Source: Xiheimicrobium sp052034585
Lineage (GTDB): Bacteria; Myxococcota; Myxococcia; Myxococcales; Myxococcaceae
Assembly: GCA_052034585.1 (NCBI GenBank)
Contig: JBPOIJ010000019.1
Span: forward strand, 54,858 to 118,857
Direction of reading: 5' to 3'
Length of the DNA stretch: 64,000 nucleotides
This document shows, piece after piece, positions 46,475-55,211 of the stretch. The notes beneath the pieces were generated by a model. That model was not told the origin of the DNA and ran no database searches. It was given only the letters and a program-made list of their open reading frames with translations. How positions within the stretch are numbered: the first letter of the stretch is position 1; every line of letters begins with the position of its first letter. The position numbers were made by a program, and so were the translations under genes.

Positions 46475-46729
46475 CTACTTCGCGAAGATCTTCCGGAAGA
46501 GCCCGACGATGCCCGACTCGTTGGTCGACTTGAGCGCGTCGACCTTCACCTCTTTGCGCTGACCGGGAGCGCCGGGTGCGAGCGATTCGACCTGACGCAG
46601 ATCCTTCTTGCGGGAGGGGTCGAGCGACATCGCGCTGAACTCGTCTTCACCTTCGTAGGCCACCTGCGCGCGGGGACGCCCGTCTGCGCCGGAGGCTCCT
46701 GAGCCTGTTGGAATCTTCGGGTTCGCCAT
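46475..46729 (-). CDS. Small acidic/polar protein of unknown function
   Basis: The 84-residue product begins MANPKIPTGSGASG, has a charged middle (YEGEDEFSAMSLDPSRKKDLRQVE) and ends in a short amphipathic helix, GIVGLFRKIFAK, that could lie on a membrane surface. No signal peptide or family. GTGGGTG stands before the ATG. Codon use supports a real gene. It is convergent with the previous gene, with a five-base gap, and divergent from the lipoprotein at 46823. Confidence 0.65.
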   Translation of the reverse strand: MANPKIPTGSGASGADGRPRAQVAYEGEDEFSAMSLDPSRKKDLRQVESLAPGAPGQRKEVKVDALKSTNESGIVGLFRKIFAK

Positions 46730-46757
46730 CACCCACAATGTAAGGACGATTGGGGCG

Positions 46758-46767
46758 TTTGATCAAA
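46758..46767. repeat. Ten-base palindrome in a divergent promoter region
   Basis: TTTGATCAAA, perfect palindrome, in the 93-base gap between divergently transcribed genes at 46729 and 46823. It is AT-rich against the background and could be an operator. Confidence 0.3.
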
Positions 46768-46822
46768 TCGACTCACCCAAAACGTTGACCACCTTGTCCC
46801 ACCGTGGGAGCGTCTTCGCCTG

Positions 46823-47158
46823 ATGCTCGGGGCACGTTTCGCCATCGTCCTCGCCGCGGCCGCGCTGACTGGTTGCGGCCCCATCCAATCGACCAGCTTC
46901 CTCATGGACGCGGAGACGATGCTGGAGGCGGCTCGTACCGCTCAAGCCGAGAAGCTCTCTCCCTACGAGTGGACGGCCGCCAACCTGTACCTCCACAAGT
47001 CGAAGGAGGAGGTGGGCTACGCCGACTTCGAGCAGGCGGTCGACTACGCGAAGAAGGCGGTCGACTTCGCCACCCGCGCGCGCGACGGAGCAGTGAAGGC
47101 CGTCAGGCGTCAGGAAGCTCCCGCCGCAGTGGGCAACTCGACCGCGAGGCCGGAGTGA
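46823..47158 (+). CDS. Small helical lipoprotein (DUF4398-like)
   Basis: The 111-residue protein has a lipoprotein signal ending ALTGC (Cys18) and a helical body with PYEWTAANLYLHKSKEEVGYADFEQAVDYA, a pattern typical of short DUF4398-type lipoproteins that lie next to OmpA-family genes. It probably sits on the inner face of the outer membrane. The stop overlaps the start of the OmpA/TSP3 gene (TGATG), so the two products are made together and likely form one complex. Confidence 0.8.
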   Translation: MLGARFAIVLAAAALTGCGPIQSTSFLMDAETMLEAARTAQAEKLSPYEWTAANLYLHKSKEEVGYADFEQAVDYAKKAVDFATRARDGAVKAVRRQEAPAAVGNSTARPE

Positions 47159-48450
47159 TGAAGCCCCGAGCTGCGCGGTTCGTCATCGTCGTTCTCCTCT
47201 CGGTCAGCGCGGTTGGCTGCTTCAGCTCCGCGCAGATCCGAGCGTCGGCCGACATCATCAAGGGCGACATCGAGCGCGCCAAACGCTCGAACGCGATGCG
47301 CTGTGCGCCTCGTGAGCTCGCGACCGCCGAGGCCAACCTCGACTTCGCGCTCGGCGAGCTCGATCAAGGCAACTCGAGCCGCGCGCACGATCACATCCTC
47401 GACGCCGAGACGTCGTCGAAGAAGGCGCTCCTCCTGTCGAAGGACTGCGCGCCCCGGCAGGTGGTGGTGAAGGAGCCGCCCCAGCTGGTGGTGAAGATCG
47501 AGGAAACCGACACCGACGGTGATGGGGTCGTCGACAAGGACGACAAGTGCCCGCGCTTGCCGGGTCCTCCCGAGAACAAGGGGTGCCCGGTCGAAGCCCC
47601 GAAGGACCGCGACGGCGATCTCATTCCCGACCCCGCCGACGCCTGCCCCGACCAACCGGAAGACAAGGACGGCTTCAACGACGACGACGGCTGCCCCGAG
47701 GCCGACAACGACAACGACGGCATCGTCGACACCGCCGACAAGTGCCCCGATCTCGCCGGGCCGATCCAGAACCTCGGCTGCCCCGTCACCGACAAGGACG
47801 GCGACGGCATCGCGGACGACAAGGACAAGTGCCCCAACGAGCCCGAAGACAAGGACAACTTCCAGGACGATGACGGGTGCCCCGATCTCGACAACGACGG
47901 CGACGGCATTCCCGACACCACCGACAAGTGCCCGAACACCGCCGAAGACAAGGATCTCTTCGAAGACGACGACGGCTGCCCCGAAGGCGACAACGACCAA
48001 GACGGCGTGCCCGACGAGAAGGACGACTGCCCGAACCAGCCTGGCCCGGTCGAGAACAAGGGCTGCCCGAAGAAGTACTCGCTGGTGATGGTGACGAAGG
48101 ACCGCATCGAGATCAAGAAGCAGATCAACTTCGCCACCGGGAGCGCGAAGATCGTCGGCGCGGTGAGCCAGCAGATTCTGAGCGAGGTCGCGCAGGCCCT
48201 TCGTGACAACCCCCAGATCAAGAAGGTTCGTGTCGAAGGGCACACCGACTCGGTCGGCGACGACGTGAAGAACATGAAGCTGTCGCAGGCGCGTGCGGAC
48301 TCGGTGAAGGCGGCGCTGATCAAGCTTGGCGTCGACCCGGCTCGCATGGAGGCCGTCGGCTTCGGCGAGACCAAGCCGATCGCGAGCAACAGCACCGCGT
48401 CGGGCCGCGCCGAGAACCGGCGCACCGAATTCAACATCGTCGAGCAGTAG
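47158..48450 (+). CDS. OmpA-family lipoprotein with thrombospondin type 3 repeats
   Basis: The 430-residue protein has a lipobox (VSAVGC, Cys21), a helical DUF4398-like stretch (about 25-110), about five calcium-binding thrombospondin type 3 repeats (about 118-305; DTDGDGVVDKDDKCP-type units) and a C-terminal OmpA domain (about 315-430) with VEGHTDSVGD, LSQARADSVKAALI and RAENRRTEF. It should link the outer membrane to peptidoglycan, with the stiff calcium repeats as spacer. The helical stretch resembles the small lipoprotein encoded just before, which suggests that they pair. Confidence 0.92.
   Translation: MKPRAARFVIVVLLSVSAVGCFSSAQIRASADIIKGDIERAKRSNAMRCAPRELATAEANLDFALGELDQGNSSRAHDHILDAETSSKKALLLSKDCAPRQVVVKEPPQLVVKIEETDTDGDGVVDKDDKCPRLPGPPENKGCPVEAPKDRDGDLIPDPADACPDQPEDKDGFNDDDGCPEADNDNDGIVDTADKCPDLAGPIQNLGCPVTDKDGDGIADDKDKCPNEPEDKDNFQDDDGCPDLDNDGDGIPDTTDKCPNTAEDKDLFEDDDGCPEGDNDQDGVPDEKDDCPNQPGPVENKGCPKKYSLVMVTKDRIEIKKQINFATGSAKIVGAVSQQILSEVAQALRDNPQIKKVRVEGHTDSVGDDVKNMKLSQARADSVKAALIKLGVDPARMEAVGFGETKPIASNSTASGRAENRRTEFNIVEQ
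47512..48070 (+). repeat. Thrombospondin type 3 repeat-encoding region
   Basis: About five to six imperfect units of roughly 100 bases encoding Asp-rich calcium loops with paired Cys-Pro motifs (DKCP, DGCP), within the OmpA-family gene. Confidence 0.85.
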
Positions 48451-48556
48451 GTGGGTCGAGGTGGGGCGCCGCGGGGCTGTGCACTCCGGTTCCCATCTTG
48501 AGCGGGGCGAGGGTTCCGGCTGAACTGCCGTTCCCCGCATGGCACTCGAGGTCCTC

Positions 48557-50989
48557 ATGAGACGGTTCATCGGCGCCGTGGCGCTCGTCGCGGCCGCCAG
48601 CGCCTGTGAAGGCACCATCACCGGCGGGCCGATCGAGGGCGTGCTGGGCGGTGGGACGGCGATGAATGGCGGTGGCGGTGCGGGGACGAGCGGCGGTGGC
48701 GGGGCGGAAGGCGGAGGGAACAGCGGCGGCGGCCCGAACCTCGCCTGCACCCCCACCGACTACGCCTCGGTCACCCTCGACGCGATCGTTCAGCACTACG
48801 TCACCCAGGTGCACCCGATCGTCGTCTCGAGCGAGCGTGGCTGCTCGGCCTGTCACTCGACCGGTTCGGGCCGGCTCCTGATCGTCTCTGCGGACGCGAC
48901 CGAGACCTTCCACCGGCTGCGCGCTGGTGACTGGTTCAAGGACCAGCCGGGCGGCTTCGTCTCTCGGCTCACCAACCCCGACATGCGCGCGCGAATGCCG
49001 CAGGGGCTCCCGGCCTGGAGCGACGCGCAGATCGAGGCCGCCGCCAAGGTGGGCTGCATGATCCGCGGGTTCGAGCAGAACGGCGGCGGCGCGGCCGACG
49101 AGCAGTTTCCGCCCGAGCTCCTCGCCGCCTTCACTGGCGCGGCCAACACCGACTACGACAACGCGTTCCTCAACTTCCTCCAGCTCAAGGCGAAGATCCG
49201 ATCGACCTTCGCCGACGACTGGCGGCGGGCGGCGACGCTCCCGGACGGCGGCGCGGGTGCGATGGAAGATCGCTTCGACGTCAACATCGGCCTCTTCGGT
49301 GGAGTGAACTTCCGCACCCACTTCGTCGAGGCGCGTGCGGCGACGCCCGAGTTCCTCCTCGGCATGGACAAGCTGGCCCCCGACGTCTGCGGCCGCGCCG
49401 TGAGTGGAACGACCGGGCCGTTTCAGGGCATCACCGTCGCCAACCCGGTAGTCGACGTCCCAGCCGAAGCGACGTCGACCTTCGAGGCCGAGACCGTCAC
49501 CATCTTGAACCGCGCGAACGTCGGGAGCGCGACGACGAACCCGGCCGGCTTCTTCTGCTACACGAACTGCGATCTCACCGCCGACTACCCGGTGGTCGCG
49601 CCTGGCGACTACCGAATCACGGTGCGCGCGAAGGCCACCAACGACAGCGCCGGCAACGGCCCGAAGATCTCGGTTCAGCTCGGCGCAGTGGCCGGAGCGA
49701 TGCCGCTCACCTTCACCGACGCGGCGAACTACGTCGATCAGTCGATCACCGTGCGCGTGACCAACACCGGCACGCTCCCGGTGACGGTGCGGTACGTCAA
49801 CGACTACAGCGACCCGCCAGTGCCCGGAGGCGATCGCAACGTGGCGATCGATCGGTTCACCATCACCGGGCCGTTGGGCACCGGCACGGGCACGACGCGC
49901 GCGACCGCGGCCAAGGCGGCCATCGACACGCTCCACCAACGGCTCCTCTACCGCCAGGCCACGACCGCCGAACGAGACGCCGCGTACGCTCTGTTGAGGG
50001 ACCTTGCGGCGCTCAACGGCAACCAGACCGACGCCTGGATCGGCGTCTGCGAGGCGCTGCTCCGTCACCCTGACTTCCTCTTCACCATGCCTCCGGCGAT
50101 CGCCGAGACGACGGGGGTGACGCGCACGAAGCTGATCGCGGTTGGGCTGAGTCAGGTGCTGCTGGGGCGACCGCCGACCACCGCCGAGCTCGCGACGCTC
50201 ACCGCTCAGGGCTACCCGGCGTTCGTCGATGCGCTGCTCGCGAGCCCCGACTTCGAGCGCTACTACTTCACGCGGGTGCAGCTCCGCATCGAGAGCCAGG
50301 GCACGGCCGAGAGCGACGAGCCAGCGCGGCTGTGGACCTACGTGGTGGTGAACCGGCTCCCGTTGGCGCGAATTCTCGACGCCGACTTCACCGTCGACGC
50401 GACGGGCACGCGACAGAGCCGGCCAGCCGAGCACGGCCGCAGCGGCGTGTTGACGATGAAGGGGTACCTCTCGAACAAGCCCGGCCTCCCTCACTACAAC
50501 TACCCGGCGCGCGTCCTCTCCGGCTTCATGGGAACGGTCTTCGAGGTGCCCCCCGAGGTCTTCGATCAACGCGGCACCGCGACCGCGACGTCGACGGTCG
50601 ACCCCCAGAGTGTCTGCTTCACCTGCCACCAGCTGCTCACCCCGCTCGCGCACCAGCGGCTCAAGTGGGCCGACGACGGCTCCTACCGAACGACCGACGA
50701 GAACGGGCAGTCGATCGACGACAGCGATCGAAGCCTGGTGGCGACGTACCCCTACAAGGGCAACGGGCTCGAGGCCTTCAGCACCCGCGCCGTCCGCAAG
50801 GAGGCCTTCGTGCGACGAATGCTGGCGATGCAGTTCCGGCTGCTGATGGGGCGGGAGCTTCGCTACCGAGACGACGAGCGGGTGCTCTACAAGCAGCTGT
50901 GGGATCTGGTCGCGGCGAACGACGGAGATCTCAAGGCGGTGCTGCGCCACATCGCGCTCTCGCCGACCTTCACGCGAGGTGCGCCATGA
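48557..50989 (+). CDS. Haem-binding (CxxCH) lipoprotein with carbohydrate-binding-like domain, DUF1588/DUF1592-type
   Basis: The 810-residue protein has a lipoprotein signal (ASAC, Cys17) and a Gly/Ser/Asn linker, then a cytochrome-like segment with CSACH near residue 97. A beta domain at about 310-440 resembles CBM6-type carbohydrate binding (FEAETVTILNRANVG...). A helical region with LYRQATTAERDAAYALL and LLRHPDFLFTMPP follows, and a second haem motif, CFTCH, near 690. It resembles planctomycete-type cytochrome proteins. The ATG at 48557 is chosen over the one at 48539 because GAGG lies five bases before it and the signal peptide starts there. The stop overlaps the DUF1501 gene, its regular partner. 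Confidence 0.82.
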   Translation: MRRFIGAVALVAAASACEGTITGGPIEGVLGGGTAMNGGGGAGTSGGGGAEGGGNSGGGPNLACTPTDYASVTLDAIVQHYVTQVHPIVVSSERGCSACHSTGSGRLLIVSADATETFHRLRAGDWFKDQPGGFVSRLTNPDMRARMPQGLPAWSDAQIEAAAKVGCMIRGFEQNGGGAADEQFPPELLAAFTGAANTDYDNAFLNFLQLKAKIRSTFADDWRRAATLPDGGAGAMEDRFDVNIGLFGGVNFRTHFVEARAATPEFLLGMDKLAPDVCGRAVSGTTGPFQGITVANPVVDVPAEATSTFEAETVTILNRANVGSATTNPAGFFCYTNCDLTADYPVVAPGDYRITVRAKATNDSAGNGPKISVQLGAVAGAMPLTFTDAANYVDQSITVRVTNTGTLPVTVRYVNDYSDPPVPGGDRNVAIDRFTITGPLGTGTGTTRATAAKAAIDTLHQRLLYRQATTAERDAAYALLRDLAALNGNQTDAWIGVCEALLRHPDFLFTMPPAIAETTGVTRTKLIAVGLSQVLLGRPPTTAELATLTAQGYPAFVDALLASPDFERYYFTRVQLRIESQGTAESDEPARLWTYVVVNRLPLARILDADFTVDATGTRQSRPAEHGRSGVLTMKGYLSNKPGLPHYNYPARVLSGFMGTVFEVPPEVFDQRGTATATSTVDPQSVCFTCHQLLTPLAHQRLKWADDGSYRTTDENGQSIDDSDRSLVATYPYKGNGLEAFSTRAVRKEAFVRRMLAMQFRLLMGRELRYRDDERVLYKQLWDLVAANDGDLKAVLRHIALSPTFTRGAP

Positions 50990-52656
50990 AGCGCCGTACG
51001 TTCCTTGGGGCGGCTGCCGGCGGGGCCATCGGCGTGCTCGATTGGCTCTCGTTCTTCCGGCGCTTCGGAGTGCCCGGCACCTCGAAGTCGCTGGGGCTCG
51101 CCGAGGCAGCGGCCCAAGTCGGCGGCGAACCGCGTTTCCTCGTCTACTGGTTCCAGGAAGGCGGCTGGGACAGCTACTCGATGTTCTCGCCAGTCGACAC
51201 GCCCAACCACGCGGCGCTCTCGATTCCCGCGGGCACGCTCAACCCCTCGCCGAGCTGGTCGACCCAGATCTACCGGCCGCGCAGCTACGGGCCGCAGCTC
51301 GGCGCTGCGCTCGCGCCTCGCACCCATCAACCGACGGGCATCGTCTACGGCTACCTCGCCGACGACGGCGCCGAACTCTTGCCCGACATGGCGATCGTCT
51401 CGTCGCACGCGGGCAACACCTTCCACTCGGGTGGCCGGTGGGAATACCACTACGGCAAGTACGCCAACTACGTGCCGCTCACCGCGCGTCGCGGCGCGAA
51501 TGAGCGCACGGTGCTCCAGGCCTTCGCCGAGGCGTACGGTTCCGGCGTTCCACTCGCGCACGTGAGCTGGCACCGCTGGTTGTCCGACGGAGAGCTCGAG
51601 GAGGCGAACTACCCGGAAGGCACCGGCTACTACGAGAAGCTCGGCCCGGCCTTCGCGCACACGATCTATGGGCGCACGCCGACCGAGATGCGCAACCGGC
51701 TCTCGGCGTTGGGCAACGTCACCTCGGCCGCCCGGAGCGCGAAGATCCGCGCCTACACCGACAACCTCCACGACAACTTCTTGCGCGACAAGACGGGCGA
51801 GTCGGCCCGCGCCTTCGACTCGGCGGTGCGCATCTACCGGCAGCTCAATGGTGCCAACAGCGGAGTGGTGATCAACCCGGCCCAGATGTTCACCGACGCG
51901 ACGCTCCGCACCGAGTTTGGGGTGCAGACCTCCGACGAGGGCACCACGGCCACCTCAGTCAACGGCAACCCCGCGCGCTCCAAGGACTCGCCGAACGTCA
52001 ACGTTCAGGCGTTGATGACCTACGAGCTGATGACGAAGGGGCTCTCGGTCGGCTTCTGGATCGAGAACCGCCAGATTCGCGGCTTCGACACCCACCAGAG
52101 CCGCAGCGGCATCATGAGCGCGCGAGGGCAGAGCGATCAGAAGGCGATGATGGCCCGCGATCTGTGGACGCCGCTCAAGGCGCTCGTGCGCAAGCTGAAG
52201 ACGACGCCCTATGGCACGAGCGGCAAGTCGTACTGGGATCTGACGACGATCGTCCTCTGCAGCGAGATGGGGCGCACGATTCAAGGAGACGTGGCGTCGA
52301 TCCTCTCCTCGAGCGATCCCGACGCGACGAAGTACACCAAGATCATGGAGCAGGACTGCTGCCAGCACTGGCGCGTCAACTCGGTCGCCTTCCTTGGAGG
52401 CTCGGTGCAGGGTGGGCGGCAATACGGCCGCGTGGGCACCTCTTCGCTCGAGGGCATTCCGATTCGGCTCTCCGACGGTTCGCTCGACCCCGCCTACAAC
52501 GCGATGACGGGCGTCTTGAGCGGCACCAAGGACCCGAGCTCGGTCATCACCCACACGGGCCACCTCTACTCCACGGCCCTCGCGCTCACCGGGATCAACC
52601 CGGCAGGGAAGGGGCTCAACGCGGCCCCGCCGATGAACTTCATCAAGAAGCCCTGA
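50986..52656 (+). CDS. DUF1501-family exported protein
   Basis: The 556-residue protein starts KRRTFLGAAAGGAIG, a twin-arginine-like signal, and has the DUF1501 (sulfatase/alkaline-phosphatase-like fold) pattern: VYWFQEGGWDS near the start, then SSHAGNTFHSGGRWE, GFDTHQ and VLCSEMGRT. The Asp, His and Glu in these motifs would bind metals. DUF1501 proteins are typically encoded next to DUF1549/1553 or DUF1588-type cytochrome genes, as here (ATGA overlap). Their reaction is unknown. Export is likely by the Tat route because the signal contains two arginines and a short hydrophobic stretch. Confidence 0.88.
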   Translation: MKRRTFLGAAAGGAIGVLDWLSFFRRFGVPGTSKSLGLAEAAAQVGGEPRFLVYWFQEGGWDSYSMFSPVDTPNHAALSIPAGTLNPSPSWSTQIYRPRSYGPQLGAALAPRTHQPTGIVYGYLADDGAELLPDMAIVSSHAGNTFHSGGRWEYHYGKYANYVPLTARRGANERTVLQAFAEAYGSGVPLAHVSWHRWLSDGELEEANYPEGTGYYEKLGPAFAHTIYGRTPTEMRNRLSALGNVTSAARSAKIRAYTDNLHDNFLRDKTGESARAFDSAVRIYRQLNGANSGVVINPAQMFTDATLRTEFGVQTSDEGTTATSVNGNPARSKDSPNVNVQALMTYELMTKGLSVGFWIENRQIRGFDTHQSRSGIMSARGQSDQKAMMARDLWTPLKALVRKLKTTPYGTSGKSYWDLTTIVLCSEMGRTIQGDVASILSSSDPDATKYTKIMEQDCCQHWRVNSVAFLGGSVQGGRQYGRVGTSSLEGIPIRLSDGSLDPAYNAMTGVLSGTKDPSSVITHTGHLYSTALALTGINPAGKGLNAAPPMNFIKKP

Positions 52657-52659
52657 GGG

Positions 52660-53502
52660 CTACTCTCGCACCCGCTCGCGAGCGCCCGCGCTGGCAGGTT
52701 CGTCGCCGACCGGCACGACTGGCTCGAAGCGCCCGGAGAGAATGGCGTCGGTGTCCCTCACGCTCTCGGACACCGCCTCGACGCTGGTGAGGAGCCCGTC
52801 GAGCTGCTCGGTGAGCTGGCTCGGGCTCGTCATCGTCTGCGCCTGATCGCGCAGCAGCCGCACCGAGTTCTCGATGAGGTTCATCTGCCCGCGGGCGCGC
52901 TGGAGGAAGGTGCGAATGTCGCGCACCGCCGAGAGCCGCTTCTCGAGCACCTGGGCGTTCTTCGCCGCGAGCTCGACGACGGCGGGATCCTGGTGGTTCT
53001 TCTGGAGCGCCTCCTGGGCCTCGAGCTGCTTGCTCAGCTCCTTCTCGGAGACGGTCGAGAGGTAGTCCTCGCTCTTCAGGCACGCGGCGGCGAGCTTCAC
53101 GAAGCTCTGGTACAGCTGGCCGAGCTTCTCGAGCTCGGTGCGGAGCAACACCGCGCTGAAGGTAGGGTTGTTGGCGACGTCGCGCTCGATCTCCGCCTTC
53201 AGCTCTTTGAGGGCCGTCGCCCGCTGGAGGTCTCGCCCGGACAGCTCGGCGAGGAGCTGCTCGACCCGCGCCTGCTCGGCCTTCTCGCGCTCCTTGCGGG
53301 CCTGCTCGTTGACCGCCCGCTGGAAGGGCTTCAGATCGGGCCCCACCACCAGCCAGAGCGCCTCGAGGGCCAGCGCGCCGATGCCGATCAGCCAGTCTTG
53401 CGTCGCCAAGGCGGTCAGCCCCGCGCCGCCGAGCAGGGAGAGGTTGTAGGCGTTCAAGAACGCCGCCTTGAGGAAGTTGGGACGTTGGCTGGGCTCGTCC
53501 AT
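52660..53502 (-). CDS. Membrane-anchored coiled-coil protein, part of the ABC/OmpA locus
   Basis: The 280-residue protein has two closely spaced hydrophobic helices (about 16-34 and 37-52) and then a long helical, coiled-coil cytoplasmic region rich in Glu, Leu, Lys and Gln up to about 250. It ends in an acidic, disordered tail. The two-helix hairpin plus coiled coil recalls XpaC-type partners of TelA proteins, but the match is only in layout. It is the last gene of the minus-strand locus, 43 bases after the ABC ATPase. TAGGGT lies eight bases before the ATG, so it may also have its own promoter. Confidence 0.75.
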   Translation of the reverse strand: MDEPSQRPNFLKAAFLNAYNLSLLGGAGLTALATQDWLIGIGALALEALWLVVGPDLKPFQRAVNEQARKEREKAEQARVEQLLAELSGRDLQRATALKELKAEIERDVANNPTFSAVLLRTELEKLGQLYQSFVKLAAACLKSEDYLSTVSEKELSKQLEAQEALQKNHQDPAVVELAAKNAQVLEKRLSAVRDIRTFLQRARGQMNLIENSVRLLRDQAQTMTSPSQLTEQLDGLLTSVEAVSESVRDTDAILSGRFEPVVPVGDEPASAGARERVRE

Positions 53503-53510
53503 CGATCGTC

Positions 53511-53516
53511 ACCCTA
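53511..53516 (-). promoter_or_regulatory. Possible -10 element of the coiled-coil membrane protein gene
   Basis: TAGGGT on the minus strand, eight bases before the ATG at 53502. It overlaps a weak GGGTGA ribosome-like sequence, so the leaderless reading is less firm here. Confidence 0.25.
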
Positions 53517-53545
53517 CAGCGGCGACTCGGTCTTCGCTCACGGTT

Positions 53546-54367
53546 TCACAGCCCGACGCGCACGTTGCCCTGCACGTTCAAGCTGTGGAGCAGCTCGAGC
53601 ACCTCGTTCTCGACGCGCTTGAAATCGGCCGACTGTTTCACGCCGGGTTCGCGCGACTGGAAGAAGGGCACCTCGATGCGGTGGAGCAGCCTCGCCGGTC
53701 GATGCGAGAGGATGAAGATCACGTCGGCGAGGTACACGGCCTCGCTCACGTCGTGGGTCACGAAGAGCACCGAGTTGTCCTGCGTGCGCAGCACGTCGAG
53801 GATCAGCGACTGCATGCCCCAGCGCGTCTGCGGGTCGAGCGCGCCGAAGGGCTCGTCCATCAAGATGACGCGCGGCTGGTTGGCGAGCGTGCGCGCGATG
53901 GCGACCCGCTGCTTCATGCCGCCCGAGAGCTGCTTCGGCAGAGAATCGGCGAAGTCCTTGAGGCCGACCTGCTCGATGAGCGTGGTGGCCCTCGCGCGCC
54001 GCTCGTCCTTCGCGATGCCCTGCAGCTCGAGCCCGTACTCGACGTTCTCGCGAACGGTGCGCCAAGCGAAGCTCGTGTAGCTCTGGAACACCATGCCGCG
54101 ATCGCGCCCGGTGCCCTGCACTGGCTTGCCGTCGACCAACACGTCCCCGAAGTCGGGCGACATCAGCCCCGCGACCGCCTTGAGGATCGTCGACTTGCCG
54201 CAGCCCGATGGCCCGAGGAACACCGCGAGCTCGCCGACGCCCGGCTTGTTCGCCACCGCGAGGCTCACGTCGTCGACGGCGCGAACGGTGCGGCCCTGGC
54301 GATCGGTGTACGACATCGACAGGTGCTTCAGCTCCAGCTTCGGAGTGCCAGTCGCGGTCTCAGACAT
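53546..54367 (-). CDS. ABC transporter ATP-binding protein, nitrate/sulfonate/taurine type
   Basis: The 273-residue ATPase has Walker A GPSGCGKST, Q-loop MVFQSY, signature LSGGMKQR, Walker B VILMDEP and switch His in VTHDVSEAVYLAD. The SEAVYLAD and HRPARLLHRIEV stretch is typical of the SsuB/TauB/NrtD family. It would power the permease encoded just upstream; the two genes overlap by eight bases. The ATG at 54367 is supported by this overlap; an in-frame codon further upstream would add only non-conserved residues. Confidence 0.94.
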   Translation of the reverse strand: MSETATGTPKLELKHLSMSYTDRQGRTVRAVDDVSLAVANKPGVGELAVFLGPSGCGKSTILKAVAGLMSPDFGDVLVDGKPVQGTGRDRGMVFQSYTSFAWRTVRENVEYGLELQGIAKDERRARATTLIEQVGLKDFADSLPKQLSGGMKQRVAIARTLANQPRVILMDEPFGALDPQTRWGMQSLILDVLRTQDNSVLFVTHDVSEAVYLADVIFILSHRPARLLHRIEVPFFQSREPGVKQSADFKRVENEVLELLHSLNVQGNVRVGL

Positions 54368-55211
54368 CGACTTCCCTCCAGCCGAAGAGGAGCCGGTTGA
54401 GCGCACCGATGAGCGCGTCCGTCACCAGGCCGATGACGCCGACCACCAGAATGCCGGCGAAGCTCCACTCGGGCTTGAGGTGCTGCTCGGCGAGCCGGAG
54501 GATGTAGCCGATGCCGTTCTGCGGGTTCACCAACTCCGCGAGGATGATGTACGTCCAGGCGATCGCGTTCATCGTGCGGAAGCCGTCGAAGATCGCCGGC
54601 AGCGCCGCGGGAATGAGCACGGTGCGAATGACCTGCGCCTTCGTCGCGCCGAGGGTGAAGGCGGTCTGCACCAGCTCCTCGGGCACGAGCCGAATCGCGT
54701 CGACGACCGCGGGCAGCAGGTACACGACGGTTCCGAGGAAGAGGAACGCCACCTTCTGGGACTCGTCGATGCCGAACCAGAGGATCAGCAGCGGAATGAA
54801 GGCGGTGATCGGGAGGTAGCGCATGGGCGCCACCACCGGCGTGAAGATGCGGTTGATGACGTCGAACGACCCCATCGCGATGCCCAGCGGGAGCGCGACG
54901 ATCATCGACAGCGTGATCGCCTGCACGATGCGCCAGGCGCTGACGCCGATCGCGAGGTGCAGGTCCTTCTCGAAGAAGAGGTACAGCAGGCTCTTCAGCA
55001 CCTGATCCGGCGCGGGGAGGAACGTGTGCGGAACGAGCGCCTCGACCTTCTCGCCGCGCGTCACCTCGATGTACGAGAGCGCACACCACGCCGCGAGCAT
55101 CACCGCGAGCGAGACGAGGGAGATGAGCCGCCCGGTGCCGACGGGCAGTGAGGTGCGCAGCGCCCAGAGCGATCGTTTGGGCGCCGCTCGTTTGGGAGTC
55201 GCCTCGCTCAT
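54360..55211 (-). CDS. ABC transporter permease, nitrate/sulfonate/taurine type
   Basis: The 283-residue protein has about six membrane helices and the BPD_transp_1 EAA loop (EELVQTAFTLGATKAQVIRTVLIPAALPAIFDG) that docks on the ATPase. This, with YLPITAFIPLLILWFGID, matches SsuC/TauC/NrtB permeases. The start overlaps the end of the binding-protein gene by four bases (ATGA), and its stop overlaps the ATPase gene, so the three are tightly coupled. Confidence 0.94.
   Translation of the reverse strand: MSEATPKRAAPKRSLWALRTSLPVGTGRLISLVSLAVMLAAWCALSYIEVTRGEKVEALVPHTFLPAPDQVLKSLLYLFFEKDLHLAIGVSAWRIVQAITLSMIVALPLGIAMGSFDVINRIFTPVVAPMRYLPITAFIPLLILWFGIDESQKVAFLFLGTVVYLLPAVVDAIRLVPEELVQTAFTLGATKAQVIRTVLIPAALPAIFDGFRTMNAIAWTYIILAELVNPQNGIGYILRLAEQHLKPEWSFAGILVVGVIGLVTDALIGALNRLLFGWREVDV

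Noticed and set aside
48431..50950. Long minus-strand frame opposite the haem lipoprotein gene
   Set aside because: Antisense shadow; the plus-strand protein has signal peptide, two CxxCH motifs and a partner gene.
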